This document shows positions 1 through 9,902 of a DNA stretch of 64,000 nt, in pieces. Position 1 is the first letter of the stretch, and each line of letters begins with the position of its first letter. The notes below the pieces were generated by a model, which ran no database searches, had not been told where the DNA came from, and worked only from the letters and a program-made list of their open reading frames with translations. The translations under genes were made by a program, and so were the position numbers. The stretch comes from CAYXTW01 sp964452645 (GTDB lineage: Bacteria; Zixibacteria; MSB-5A5; GN15; PGXB01): positions 1 through 64,000 of the forward strand of contig CAYVMO010000010.1 in NCBI GenBank assembly GCA_964452645.1. Reading direction: 5' to 3'.

Positions 1-2624
1 GTATGGAGGAATTAACCCGGATTCTGGAGCGTGAAATTTCACAGCGCTTCGAACAGATACCAGGCGTCGGCTCGGTAGATGTCTTCGGCGGTATTTATCG
101 CGAAATCCAGGTCCGGCTTAAACGGGATCGTCTGGCCTCCTGCAGGCTTTCGGCGACCGATGTCCAGCAGGCTCTTCTGCGGGAGAATGTTACGCTTCCC
201 GGCGGAGATATGCGCGAAGGAGTCAGCGATATGTATGTCCGGACTCAGGGAGAGTTCAAATCTCTGGATCAGATTGCCGCCACTATAATAACCGTCATCG
301 ATGGCAAGCCGATCCGGGTCGGCGATGTGGCCGAGGTGGTCGACGGTTATCAGGACATCAATCGGGTCGTGCAAATCGATGGCCGCCCGATGGTCAGGAT
401 GGGAATCCGTAAACAAACCGGGGCAAACACCGTGGCTGTGGCGGAAGCGGCTCGGGCCGTCATGGATCAGATTAATCGTGAGCGTGATGATATCAATCTG
501 ATGGTCGTAATCGACCAGAGTGATTTCATTCAAAGCGCCATCAATAATGTCAAGCAATCAGCCGTCTGGGGTGGCTTACTGGCGATATTAGTACTTTACC
601 TGGTTTTAAGGAACGGTTCTACGACATTTATTATCGCCCTGTCGATTCCGATTTCCATCATTGCCGCCTTCGGCTTACTCTATTTCGATGGTATTTCTCT
701 TAATCAGATGAGTTTCGGCGGTTTGGCATTGGGGATAGGGCTCATTGTCGATAATTCCATCGTTGTTTTGGAAAATATTGTCAGAATGCGAGAGCAGGGC
801 AAATCACTCAAGGAAAGCTCGCTTATCGGGACCAGTCAGGTTACCGGCGCCATCGTGGCCTCGACCCTGACCACGTCGGTGATTTTCCTGCCCGTCATAT
901 TCATGCATACTATCTCCGGAATGTTGTTCAAGGAACTGGCACTGGTCGTGGTTTTTTCACTGCTCTGTTCCCTTCTCGTGGCTCTTACGCTGGTTCCCAT
1001 GCTCGGCAGCCGCTACCTGACGGTTAAAGCAAACGGGAATGATTCTCCCCAAAGGCATTCCCGCGTATCCAGATGGACCGAAAAACTCGAAGCAGTTTAT
1101 ATGCGTCTTATCGCAAAGGCAATAAATCATAAAAAAATGGTATTCGGTGTGGTCGGAACGCTGTTAATAGTCACCCTGTTTTTGTGGCGGCTTCTGCCGG
1201 TGGAACTGGCACCTCAGACCGACGCTAATGAGATAGATATCGACTTGGAGATGGCCCAGGGGACCAATATCGCCGTAGTGAATAAATACCTTCATGAGAT
1301 GGAGAAAATCGTCCGCGAAGTGACTCCGATGGATCAGGTACGGCATCTCTCGGTCGAGATCCATCCGGGCGACGCGCAGGTGGGGATAGCTCTGCAGAAT
1401 GCCGGCTCGCGAACGGTCAACAGTTTCGACCTCGCCGATCGAATTCGCAGTCATGTCAGCGGTAAAGTCCCCGGTTCGAATGTGAGAGTCAGTGCTCAAT
1501 CCGGTCTCTGGATGCTGCGGAGGCTATTCGGTTCCGGGGGAGCGGAAGCCGTACAAATAGAACTGCGCGGTTATGATCTGGCCATGGCCGACCGGCTGGC
1601 TCAGGATATTCGCGGCACGATGGAACAGATTCCCGAAATCGCCGATGTCCGGATCAGCCGCCGCGAGGGGCGTCCGGAGCAAAATCTTATCATCGACCGG
1701 GAGAAAATCGCCGATTTGGGTTTATCGGTCAGTCAGATTGCCCAGGTGGTTCAAACCAACGTCGGAGGCGGACAGGCCGGTGTTTTTCGAGAGCGTGGAG
1801 AGGAATATCCTATTATGGTACGCCTCCAGCCGCAGGATCGATTGAGTACGCAGGATCTCAGCAATGTTTCGGTACGAACTGCCGGCGGCCAAATCGTACC
1901 TGTTTCGGCGGTCGTATCGACCGAACGGCGGCGCAGCCCGACCGAAATCGAACGCGTCGACGGCCAGCGCGTTACATATATCACGGCCAATCTTGCAAGC
2001 GGCGCGGCGCTCGGAGATGTTATCGGAAAACTGCGGGACAAACTGCATAATTATCCCCTGCCTGAAGGTTTTTCGCTGATTTTCAGCGGTGAGTACGAAG
2101 AACAGCAAAAGGCCCAGACCGATTTCCTGCTCTCTGTCATAATGGCTCTGGTCTTGATCTATATGGTTATGGCGGCGCAGTTCGAACGTTTTCTTGACCC
2201 GCTTATCGTGATGGTGGCGGTGCCACTGGCGATTATCGGTGTGGTACCGACTCTGCTTATAACCGGTACGTCACTGAACATGCAAAGCCTGATGGGAATT
2301 ATAATGCTGATCGGCATCGTCGTGAACAACGCTATTGTACTGGTTGATTATATAAATTTAATGCGTCGTGAACATAAGCTCGAAATCAATGAGGCCGTCA
2401 TCCAATCCGGTCGATTACGGTTGCGACCGATTATCATGACGACCGGCACGACCGTTCTGGGGATGCTGCCGCTGGCCTTCGGCGCCGGACCGGGCGGTGA
2501 AATCCAAGCCGCTCTCGCCAGATCCGTCATCGGGGGATTGCTGGTTTCAACCATGATTACGCTTATCTTAGTTCCGATTACATATATCAGCTTTTACAGG
2601 ATTTTTGGCAAAGTCAAATCATAA
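1..2624 (+). CDS. RND-family efflux permease (AcrB/HAE1-like), 5' truncated by window edge
   Basis: Proton-driven inner-membrane efflux permease, expected to work with a periplasmic adaptor and an outer-membrane channel; neither is in the window. The frame is open to the left edge, and the first visible residues (IPGVGSVDVFGG) match the first porter domain of AcrB near residue 160. About 150 residues are therefore missing, and the ATG at 3 is internal. Visible in order: rest of porter half 1, a membrane block (about residues 185-340), porter half 2 (about 400-690), and a final membrane block (about 700-865). The proton-relay helix reads GIGLIVDNSIVVLENI near residue 240: one Asp followed by Asn instead of the Asp-Asp pair of AcrB, a known variant. 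The substrate cannot be predicted. Confidence 0.93.
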   Translation, partial: MEELTRILEREISQRFEQIPGVGSVDVFGGIYREIQVRLKRDRLASCRLSATDVQQALLRENVTLPGGDMREGVSDMYVRTQGEFKSLDQIAATIITVIDGKPIRVGDVAEVVDGYQDINRVVQIDGRPMVRMGIRKQTGANTVAVAEAARAVMDQINRERDDINLMVVIDQSDFIQSAINNVKQSAVWGGLLAILVLYLVLRNGSTTFIIALSIPISIIAAFGLLYFDGISLNQMSFGGLALGIGLIVDNSIVVLENIVRMREQGKSLKESSLIGTSQVTGAIVASTLTTSVIFLPVIFMHTISGMLFKELALVVVFSLLCSLLVALTLVPMLGSRYLTVKANGNDSPQRHSRVSRWTEKLEAVYMRLIAKAINHKKMVFGVVGTLLIVTLFLWRLLPVELAPQTDANEIDIDLEMAQGTNIAVVNKYLHEMEKIVREVTPMDQVRHLSVEIHPGDAQVGIALQNAGSRTVNSFDLADRIRSHVSGKVPGSNVRVSAQSGLWMLRRLFGSGGAEAVQIELRGYDLAMADRLAQDIRGTMEQIPEIADVRISRREGRPEQNLIIDREKIADLGLSVSQIAQVVQTNVGGGQAGVFRERGEEYPIMVRLQPQDRLSTQDLSNVSVRTAGGQIVPVSAVVSTERRRSPTEIERVDGQRVTYITANLASGAALGDVIGKLRDKLHNYPLPEGFSLIFSGEYEEQQKAQTDFLLSVIMALVLIYMVMAAQFERFLDPLIVMVAVPLAIIGVVPTLLITGTSLNMQSLMGIIMLIGIVVNNAIVLVDYINLMRREHKLEINEAVIQSGRLRLRPIIMTTGTTVLGMLPLAFGAGPGGEIQAALARSVIGGLLVSTMITLILVPITYISFYRIFGKVKS

Positions 2625-2761
2625 TTTGCCGATTTCCATAACGAATTTTTTCCCGCCCCCAATCGCAATATTCTACCCATTGCTTTCTTTTTTTTATTTA
2701 GTATTTTGTTTCGATTTGACATTTTGATTATGTAATGAATTTGGCTTGAAAGGGCTGAAAA

Positions 2762-4048
2762 ATGAATAAAGAATCCTTTAATCCGTTTCGGATGGCCCAG
2801 GCTCAGTTTGATAAAGTGGCTGATATTCTGGATTTGGACGGTTCCGCGAGAGAATTGCTGCGTGTCCCGCTACGCGAATATCAATTCAGTATTCCGGTTC
2901 ACATGGATGACGGTACGATTAAGATATTCCGAGGTTTCCGGGTACAGCACAATGATGCCCGCGGGCCATGTAAAGGCGGTATCCGGTTTCATCCGCAGGA
3001 GACGATTGATACGGTCAGAGCCTTATCGATGTGGATGACCTGGAAATGCGCCGTCGTTGATATACCTCTCGGAGGCGGTAAGGGCGGTGTGGTATGTGAT
3101 CCGCACAATCTCAGCGCCCGTGAGCAGGAGCAAATATGTCGCGGGTGGGTCAGACAAATGGCCAAAAACGTCGGCCCTCTCTCGGACGTGCCGGCTCCTG
3201 ATGTTATGACCAGTTCTCAGCATATGTTATGGATGCTGGATGAGTACGAGGCTATTCATGGAGATAAATACCCCGGCTTTATTACCGGCAAGCCGGTCGG
3301 TATGGGGGGCTCTCTGGGACGAACCGAGGCGACCGGTTTCGGCGTTATATATACATTGCGTGAAGCCTTAAGGCAACTCGGTGTCCGGCCGGCCGATACG
3401 CTTGCTTCGTTTCAGGGTTTCGGTAATGTTGCGCAGTTTGCCATCAGGCTCTATCAGCAGATTGGCGGTATAGTGACCTGTGTCTCATGCTGGGACCAGA
3501 ATGACCAGACGTCATATTCGTACAAAAAGACCGACGGCATCGATCTTGACAAACTACTCGAAATTACCGACCGCTTTGGCGGCATAAATAAGGACAAGGC
3601 GCGTAATTTAGGTTACGAGATTCTTCCGGCCGAAGCGTGGATTGAACAGGACGTTGACATACTGATTCCGGCCGCGCTTGAAAATCAAATTACCGAAGAG
3701 AACGTCGGGAAAATCAGCCCGAAGGTAAAAGTCATTGCCGAAGGCGCCAATGGCCCCACGACACCGGAAGCCGACAAGGCTATTGAAGAAAGAGACATTT
3801 TTATGATTCCCGACTTTCTGGCCAATGCCGGCGGCGTGACCTGCAGTTATTTCGAGCAGGTCCAGAGTAATATGAATTATTTCTGGGAAAAAGACGAAGT
3901 TTTGGGTAAACTTGATGTCAAGATGACTTCGGCCTTTCTGGCCGTCAGCGAACTGGCCAAAAAAAGGAAACTGTACATGCGCGATGCCGCCTACGTAATC
4001 GCCGTGGCCCGTGTGGCGCAGGCCTGCAAAGATCGCGGATGGGTTTAA
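2762..4048 (+). CDS. gdhA: Glu/Leu/Phe/Val-type dehydrogenase, probably glutamate dehydrogenase
   Basis: Cytoplasmic NAD(P)-dependent oxidative deamination of glutamate to 2-oxoglutarate, or the reverse. The 428-residue length is normal for the hexameric family. The substrate-binding segment GPCKGGIRFHP (about residues 70-80) and the catalytic-Lys segment DIPLGGGKGGV (about 100-110) are intact. They are followed by a Rossmann domain with the GFGNVAQF dinucleotide motif near residue 221, and the family segment IAEGANGPTTPEAD. A purine-rich stretch AAAGGG precedes the ATG. The 137-bp upstream gap has TTGACA at 2716-2721, but no convincing -10 box at the right distance. It appears to be monocistronic. 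A leucine or other amino-acid dehydrogenase specificity cannot be excluded from sequence alone. Confidence 0.93.
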   Translation: MNKESFNPFRMAQAQFDKVADILDLDGSARELLRVPLREYQFSIPVHMDDGTIKIFRGFRVQHNDARGPCKGGIRFHPQETIDTVRALSMWMTWKCAVVDIPLGGGKGGVVCDPHNLSAREQEQICRGWVRQMAKNVGPLSDVPAPDVMTSSQHMLWMLDEYEAIHGDKYPGFITGKPVGMGGSLGRTEATGFGVIYTLREALRQLGVRPADTLASFQGFGNVAQFAIRLYQQIGGIVTCVSCWDQNDQTSYSYKKTDGIDLDKLLEITDRFGGINKDKARNLGYEILPAEAWIEQDVDILIPAALENQITEENVGKISPKVKVIAEGANGPTTPEADKAIEERDIFMIPDFLANAGGVTCSYFEQVQSNMNYFWEKDEVLGKLDVKMTSAFLAVSELAKKRKLYMRDAAYVIAVARVAQACKDRGWV

Positions 4049-4112
4049 TGTGAATTGACGTTTTCAATAAAAGGCAAACAACCAGATAATTAAATCGGGC
4101 GAGAATTGATAA

Positions 4113-5867
4113 ATGCCCAAAAAAGGTTTAAACATCTCCATAAACGACCTGCCCCGGTTTGATCGTGATTTTTTCGGCTCGACGGAATCTATTTCGTACA
4201 TCGGTTCGGGTGCAATAGGCGGCAAAGCCTCCGGCCTGGCATTTATCAAAAATAAACTCGTTTCCTTTTTTGAGGACAATCCCTTCCCCGGCATCGATGT
4301 AATAATTCCTCGTATGGTAATAATTGCGACCGACGTCTTTGACAGTTTTATGAAACTTAATAATCTGCATGAAATCGTCGGGTCTGATATTGACGACGAC
4401 CGGGTTGCTCATGCCTTCAGTCAGGCTCAATTCCCGGCCGCAATGGTCGGCGACCTCCGCGCCTTAATTACATCGGTGCGTACGCCTCTGGCGGTACGTT
4501 CCTCAAGTCTTCTGGAAGATGCCATGTACGAACCGTTCGCCGGGGTTTACGCCACGAAGATGATCCCCAATAATCAGCCCGATATCGATGCACGCTTCAA
4601 AAGATTGATTGACGCCATTAAATTCGTTTTCGCCTCGACCTATTTCAAATCGGCGCGTGATTATCATCGCGCCGCCGGACGATCGACCGCCGACGAAAAA
4701 ATGGCCGTAATAATTCAGGAGGTTGTCGGTCAACGATACAATGACAGGTATTATCCGCATCTTTCCGGCGTGGCGCGTTCGTACAATTTTTATCCGATGG
4801 GCAAAGCTGTCCCGGATGAAGGTGTCGTCGATCTGGCGCTGGGCCTGGGTAAAACCATTGTCGACGGCGGCCTGGTGTGGTCGTACTCACCGGCGCATCC
4901 GCGTGCCGTCCCGCCGGTCGGTTCGGCGGGCGAATTTCTTAAAATAACGCAGACTAATTTCTGGGCCGTCAATATGGGCAAACCTCCGGCTTATGACCCG
5001 ATGCGGGAAACCGAATATTTAATCAAGGGTGAGTTATCCGATGCGGGATACGACGGGACATTAAAATATGCCGCCTCAACTTACCGACCGGCCGATGACC
5101 GCATCGTTATGGGTATCGGTGCTGACGGACTACGATTGATAAACTTTGCACCGATCCTTGTTGCCGATTTGCTGCCGATAAATAATTTAATTATTAAAAT
5201 TTTGAAACTGTGTGATAAAGCGGTCGGGAGCGAGGTGGAGGTTGAATTCGCGATGAATATCGATTCCAGAGCGGAAGCGTCGAGTACTTTCGGATTTTTG
5301 CAGGTCAGACCGATGGTCGTTTCACATTCGAAGATAGAACTAACGAACGAAGAAATGACCGGTGATAATGTCCTGCTCGCCTCCGACAGAGTCCTGGGCA
5401 ACGGTATTCTTGAAAATATCGAAGACATTATTTTCGTCGATCCGGACAATTTCGACGCCAAAAATACACGGCAAATCGCCATGCAGTTGTCGGAATTGAA
5501 TAAAAAGATACTCGATGAAAACCGGAATTACCTCCTGATTGGATTCGGCCGCTGGGGAAGCTCGGATCCATGGCTCGGGACACCGGTGGAATGGGGGCAA
5601 ATTTCCGGTGCGCGGGCGATCGTGGAAGCCACGATACCCGGCATGAACGTGGAATTAAGTCAGGGCTCGCATTTTTTTCATAATATTACCAGTTTCCAAA
5701 TCTGCTATTTTTCAGTACATTACACGGGTGAACATAAAATCGACTGGGCATGGCTGCAAAAACAAAAAGAGGTGGGCCGGACCGAATTCGTAAAACATGT
5801 TCGTCCGGGGAAACCTCTGCTGATTAAGGTCGATGGCCGCCACAGCCGAGGAGTAATATTGACATGA
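4113..5867 (+). CDS. PEP-synthase-like ATP-binding protein (PPDK_N domain only)
   Basis: Contains the ATP-grasp-like nucleotide-binding domain of pyruvate phosphate dikinase and PEP synthase: IGGKASGLA near residue 36, AVRSSSLLED near 128, VIIQEVVG near 200, VEFAMN near 376 and FLQVRPM near 395. The swivelling phosphohistidine domain and the PEP/pyruvate barrel of true PEP synthase are absent. A C-terminal region of about 180 residues carries FGRWGSSDPWLG (about 478) and QGSHFFHN. The same region occurs in the neighbouring 1058-residue protein, so it is a shared domain and not random tail. Its last four bases (ATGA) overlap the start of the next gene, which implies coupled translation. Reaction and substrate are unknown; annotation as PEP synthase would be misleading because the transfer His is missing. 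Confidence 0.85.
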   Translation: MPKKGLNISINDLPRFDRDFFGSTESISYIGSGAIGGKASGLAFIKNKLVSFFEDNPFPGIDVIIPRMVIIATDVFDSFMKLNNLHEIVGSDIDDDRVAHAFSQAQFPAAMVGDLRALITSVRTPLAVRSSSLLEDAMYEPFAGVYATKMIPNNQPDIDARFKRLIDAIKFVFASTYFKSARDYHRAAGRSTADEKMAVIIQEVVGQRYNDRYYPHLSGVARSYNFYPMGKAVPDEGVVDLALGLGKTIVDGGLVWSYSPAHPRAVPPVGSAGEFLKITQTNFWAVNMGKPPAYDPMRETEYLIKGELSDAGYDGTLKYAASTYRPADDRIVMGIGADGLRLINFAPILVADLLPINNLIIKILKLCDKAVGSEVEVEFAMNIDSRAEASSTFGFLQVRPMVVSHSKIELTNEEMTGDNVLLASDRVLGNGILENIEDIIFVDPDNFDAKNTRQIAMQLSELNKKILDENRNYLLIGFGRWGSSDPWLGTPVEWGQISGARAIVEATIPGMNVELSQGSHFFHNITSFQICYFSVHYTGEHKIDWAWLQKQKEVGRTEFVKHVRPGKPLLIKVDGRHSRGVILT

Positions 5868-8800
5868 AGAACTCCGATAAATCGGTCAATAAGTTGCTGC
5901 AATCGCTTCAGGAGCGGGCCAAAGAGCTTAATTGTCTTTACAGGATTGAAGAGATATTAAGCCGACATGATTCCCCCCTGGATCAAATCTGCCGTGAAAT
6001 TATCGAATCGATTCCGCCCGGATGGCAATATTCGGAAATCTGCCAGGCGAAAATAATTATCGAAAACGAAACGGTCTCATCCGACGGCTTCAAAGAAACG
6101 CCGTGGGCACAAAGTGCCGATATCAAAGTCCAGGATAATGTCATCGGCTCCATTCATGTTTATTATACCGAAGAAATGCCGGCCGAGGATGATGGCCCCT
6201 TTCTCAAGGAGGAGGCCAGACTAATCAAAACCATTGCCGAACGGCTGGGGCATTTTATTCTGCATCAGAAAATGCGGCGGGTACTCGCTGACTGGAAATC
6301 GGCCGAAGGTGAAAAGCAGAGTGATTGGCGGATAGTTCTGCAGATGCTCAGGCAAACCGATCACAAATTGTACCTCAATATCTCTCGCAAAATGCTTAAC
6401 TATCTGTGCTGGAGCGGTGTCACCGGGGCAGAAAGGTTATTGAGAATCCTCAGCCCCGAAGAAATCAAAAGCGATGACGAACTTCTGGAAAATTGGAATC
6501 AACCGCTGGCTCGCCAGAAATCCGGGGACACGGCCGATTTCAGTTCCGAAATATTCGAAATTGCGGCCGCTAATCTCGGCGACGATGACATTCTCCAGCT
6601 TATTCAGAAATGGATACATGAGGACAAACTGCGCTTTCTGGTGCAGGTGGTAAATCGCAATCTGACATTAACCGAGGTCGCCGACGCCATTCGAAGGTAC
6701 TACCACCTGGCCGGGGAAGATCCCAATGCCTCATCCCCGAATGAAAGAGGAATACAGGTATCGTTGATTCGCAGATTTCTTTCCGATCAGCTACCGTACA
6801 TCAATGTCATCAAGCATTACATTGAAATCAAGGATTTTTATTATCTGTTGCAGAATGTTATTTTCAGTGCCGAAAGTCACGGCCGTTTGGGCGGAAAAAG
6901 CGCCGGATTGTATATGGCTTCGCAAATTCTGAGACAGAAGGGGAAGGAAGACAAGTTGCTCGGCGATGTTAAGGTTCCCAAAACATGGCATGTCACATCC
7001 GACGTTCTTCTACATTTTATGCACCATAATAACTTCGAGGAAGTCGTCGAACAAAAATATAAAGAAATAAATCAGGTGCGACTGGAATATCCCCATATTA
7101 TGGAAACTTTCAAGCGTGCCGTTTTTCCGCCTGATATCAAGCAGGGTCTATCGGTGGCGCTCGATGATTTCGGCGACAAGCCGCTCATCGTACGTTCTTC
7201 AAGCCTTCTTGAAGACAGAATCGGTGCCGCTTTTTCCGGCAAATACAAGAGCCTCTTCCTGGCCAATCAGGGAAGTAAAAACGAACGTCTCGAAGCACTG
7301 ATGGATGCTATCGCCGAGGTTTATGCCTCCACTTTCTCGCCCGATCCGATTGAATATCGCGCCGAACGGGGACTGCTCGATTTCGGCGAGGAAATGGGCA
7401 TCATGATTCAGGAAGTGGTCGGCACCAAAGTCGGCAAGTATTTTCTTCCGGCCTTCGCGGGTGTCGCCTTCAGCAATAATGAATTTCGCTGGTCGCCCCG
7501 TATAAGCCGTAAGGATGGCCTCATTCGTCTCGTTCCCGGACTGGGCACGCGCGCGGTGGATCGCCTCAGCGATGATTATCCGGTATTGCTGGCTCCCGGA
7601 CAGCCGGGTCTGCGCGTTAATATCGATCCCGAAGAAGTCTTCCGTTATTCGCCGAAAAAAATAGACATCATTAATCTGGAGACGAATCGTTTCGAATCCA
7701 TAGACCTGCACGACTTTTTGAGCATCGCCGGTCATGATTTCCCGGAAATAAACAAAATTTTATCGACGTATAAAGACGGGCATATCAGTCATTCGATGGG
7801 AATAAATGCGGATTTCGAAAAGGATGAGATGGTCGTTACCTTCGAGGGATTGATAAACAAAACGCCTTTTGTCAAACAGATGCATACCATCTTGAACGCT
7901 TTAGAAGAAACTCTCGGATATCCGGTTGATATCGAATTCGCATCGGACGGCAAAAATTTCTATCTCCTGCAGTGTCGTCCACAAAGTTATGCCGAGCGGG
8001 GTGGTCCGGCGGCGATTCCCAAGGATTTGCCCGAGGATAAAATATTGTTTTCGGCTAATCGATTCGTATCCAACGGCCGTGTGCCCGATATAACCCATAT
8101 CGTTTATGTTAATTCCGACAATTATGGCAAATTATCGGAAAAATCCGAGATGCTGGCGGTCGGTCGCGCCGTCAGCAAGTTGAATAAACTGCTTCCGAAA
8201 AGACAATTTATTTTGATGGGGCCCGGTCGCTGGGGCAGCCGCGGTGATATCAAGCTGGGGGTCAGTGTCACTTATTCCGATATCAATAACACTGCGGTAT
8301 TGATTGAAATCGCCCGTAAAAAAGATAATTACGTTCCGGATCTGTCGTTCGGGACACACTTTTTCCAGGATTTGGTCGAAGCCAATATCCGCTACCTTCC
8401 GCTTTATCCCGATGATAAAGGTGTCCTGTTTAATATGCGCTTTCTGAATGGTTCGCCGAATATTCTGCCCGAGGTACTTCCGGAGTACAAACATCTGGCC
8501 GATACCGTCAAGCTGATTGATATACCCAAAAGCGCCAACGGCAAAATCCTCCGTGTCCTGATGAATGCCGACCTTGATGAGGCGATCGGTGTTTTGGCCG
8601 AACCGACAACCGATACCGAAACGGAAACGGTAACAATCAAAGACACCGAAGGTCAGCGCGAAGTATTCTGGCGCTGGCGCTACAAAATGGTTGAACGGAT
8701 GGCTTTATCGCTTGACCCGAAGCGCTTTGGTGTTCAGGGATTTTACATATTTGGAAGCACCAAAAATGCCACGGCCGGTCCCGGAAGTGATATTGACATT

Positions 8801-9040
8801 CTCATTCATTTTCGCGGTTCCGCGACGCAACTCGAACAGCTCAGTCTCTGGTTCAACGGATGGTCGCAGTGTCTTGCCGAAATGAACTATATGCGGACCG
8901 GTTACCGCTCGGAGGGGCTTCTGGATATACATATTGTCACCGATGAAGATATCAAGAAGAAAACAAGTTACGCCGCCAAAATCGGCGCCATCACCGATCC
9001 GGCTCGTCCCTTGCCGACGATGAACAAAAATCAGGAATAA
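5864..9040 (+). CDS. Large PEP-synthase-like protein: GAF-like + PPDK_N + C-terminal nucleotidyltransferase
   Basis: A 1058-residue cytoplasmic multidomain protein. Residues about 10-140 look like a GAF-type sensory domain; about 145-330 are helical. From about 340 to 705 there is a PPDK/PEP-synthase ATP-binding domain (GGKSAGL, IVRSSSLLED, IMIQEVVG, DIEFASDG, LLQCRP). The domain shared with the upstream protein follows, with GPGRWGSRGDIKLG near 787 and FGTHFFQDL near 825. The C terminus (about 935-1045) is a polymerase-beta-fold nucleotidyltransferase: FGSTKNATAGPGSDIDILIH holds the G-S and D-x-D metal motif, and LLDIHIV offers the third acidic residue. No phosphohistidine domain is present. 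It is translationally coupled to the upstream paralogue (ATGA). This suggests an ATP-dependent modification module, but no reaction can be assigned. Confidence 0.85.
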   Translation: MKNSDKSVNKLLQSLQERAKELNCLYRIEEILSRHDSPLDQICREIIESIPPGWQYSEICQAKIIIENETVSSDGFKETPWAQSADIKVQDNVIGSIHVYYTEEMPAEDDGPFLKEEARLIKTIAERLGHFILHQKMRRVLADWKSAEGEKQSDWRIVLQMLRQTDHKLYLNISRKMLNYLCWSGVTGAERLLRILSPEEIKSDDELLENWNQPLARQKSGDTADFSSEIFEIAAANLGDDDILQLIQKWIHEDKLRFLVQVVNRNLTLTEVADAIRRYYHLAGEDPNASSPNERGIQVSLIRRFLSDQLPYINVIKHYIEIKDFYYLLQNVIFSAESHGRLGGKSAGLYMASQILRQKGKEDKLLGDVKVPKTWHVTSDVLLHFMHHNNFEEVVEQKYKEINQVRLEYPHIMETFKRAVFPPDIKQGLSVALDDFGDKPLIVRSSSLLEDRIGAAFSGKYKSLFLANQGSKNERLEALMDAIAEVYASTFSPDPIEYRAERGLLDFGEEMGIMIQEVVGTKVGKYFLPAFAGVAFSNNEFRWSPRISRKDGLIRLVPGLGTRAVDRLSDDYPVLLAPGQPGLRVNIDPEEVFRYSPKKIDIINLETNRFESIDLHDFLSIAGHDFPEINKILSTYKDGHISHSMGINADFEKDEMVVTFEGLINKTPFVKQMHTILNALEETLGYPVDIEFASDGKNFYLLQCRPQSYAERGGPAAIPKDLPEDKILFSANRFVSNGRVPDITHIVYVNSDNYGKLSEKSEMLAVGRAVSKLNKLLPKRQFILMGPGRWGSRGDIKLGVSVTYSDINNTAVLIEIARKKDNYVPDLSFGTHFFQDLVEANIRYLPLYPDDKGVLFNMRFLNGSPNILPEVLPEYKHLADTVKLIDIPKSANGKILRVLMNADLDEAIGVLAEPTTDTETETVTIKDTEGQREVFWRWRYKMVERMALSLDPKRFGVQGFYIFGSTKNATAGPGSDIDILIHFRGSATQLEQLSLWFNGWSQCLAEMNYMRTGYRSEGLLDIHIVTDEDIKKKTSYAAKIGAITDPARPLPTMNKNQE

Positions 9041-9041
9041 T

Positions 9042-9902
9042 CTATATTAAATCTCGTTTTGATTTTTCCGGCTGATCGGGATTAAATTTAACTACGGCCA
9101 ATTCCGGTCCGTCATGGGCCGCCGAAAAACAATATGTCCGGCCGATTTTATCTTTCCACGATCCGGTCAAACGTGCCGACTCATGAACATGGCCATGCAG
9201 CGTAATCAACGGCTGGTGTTTTTCGATCATATTCCTTACTGCAATGCTGCCGACATGAATATCCATTTGCACATGCTCGACCACCCGGTCGTCAAGAGCG
9301 GCCCGATCCAGATTGGTATTATAGGGCGGTGTATGAAAGAGGAAAATCGAATTACTGATGTCATCCGAGCCGATTAAATTTTCCAAATCTTTGGCGATGG
9401 TTGAAAATTTCCGCTTGCGTTTTAAAGCGGGGAAAGAATATATCCCTTCCTCCGGTGAGATACAACCCGGGTCGACATACCGCGAAACATCGTATCGCTC
9501 CCAATCCTTAAGCAGAAACGGTGTCGGCGGTACAAAGGCATAACCGTAGATATTATATTTATTATATTTGACTTTCTGATTATGAATATATTTCCAGACA
9601 CCGTCATTGGTCGCGGCGAACATGGCCTTCTCTTCGGCACGACCGTCATCATTTCCCAGAATAACGAATATTTCGGGATATGAATCCCCGAGTTTGTCTT
9701 TGAGAGTCAAAAACTCTTTGACCAGAAATCGATCGATAAACTCCTGATTCGAAATCGCCGTCGATGCCGCTATTCCCACTCCCGACGGCAAAATATCGCC
9801 ACCCATAAATAAAATATCAGGCGGCTCTTTTTCAATCAGGGCAAATAATTTATGGTAACGTCCATTCTGCCCGTGCAGATCAGAGACAAAAAAACAATTC
9901 AT
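9042..9902 (-). CDS. Calcineurin-type metallophosphoesterase
   Basis: A 286-residue predicted cytoplasmic phosphoesterase of the calcineurin-like fold. The metal ligands appear in the standard order: SDLHGQ at residues 8-13 (D-x-H), GGDILPSG near 34-41 (GD), LGNDD near 82-86 (GN[D/H]), HTPPYN near 194, and LHGHVHES near 239-246 (GHxH). The family covers nucleotidases, phosphodiesterases and protein phosphatases, so the substrate is open. It is convergent with the upstream PEP-synthase-like gene, with one base between the stops, and starts opposite the 319-bp control region of the sigma-54 activator. No signal peptide is seen. Confidence 0.88.
   Translation of the reverse strand: MNCFFVSDLHGQNGRYHKLFALIEKEPPDILFMGGDILPSGVGIAASTAISNQEFIDRFLVKEFLTLKDKLGDSYPEIFVILGNDDGRAEEKAMFAATNDGVWKYIHNQKVKYNKYNIYGYAFVPPTPFLLKDWERYDVSRYVDPGCISPEEGIYSFPALKRKRKFSTIAKDLENLIGSDDISNSIFLFHTPPYNTNLDRAALDDRVVEHVQMDIHVGSIAVRNMIEKHQPLITLHGHVHESARLTGSWKDKIGRTYCFSAAHDGPELAVVKFNPDQPEKSKRDLI

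Noticed and set aside
39..557. Long minus-strand open frame inside the RND pump gene
   Set aside because: It is a shadow of a well-supported coding region; its translation shows no domain or membrane pattern.
2716..2744. TTGACA upstream of gdhA as a promoter
   Set aside because: No acceptable -10 box at 15-19 bp, so not listed as a feature.
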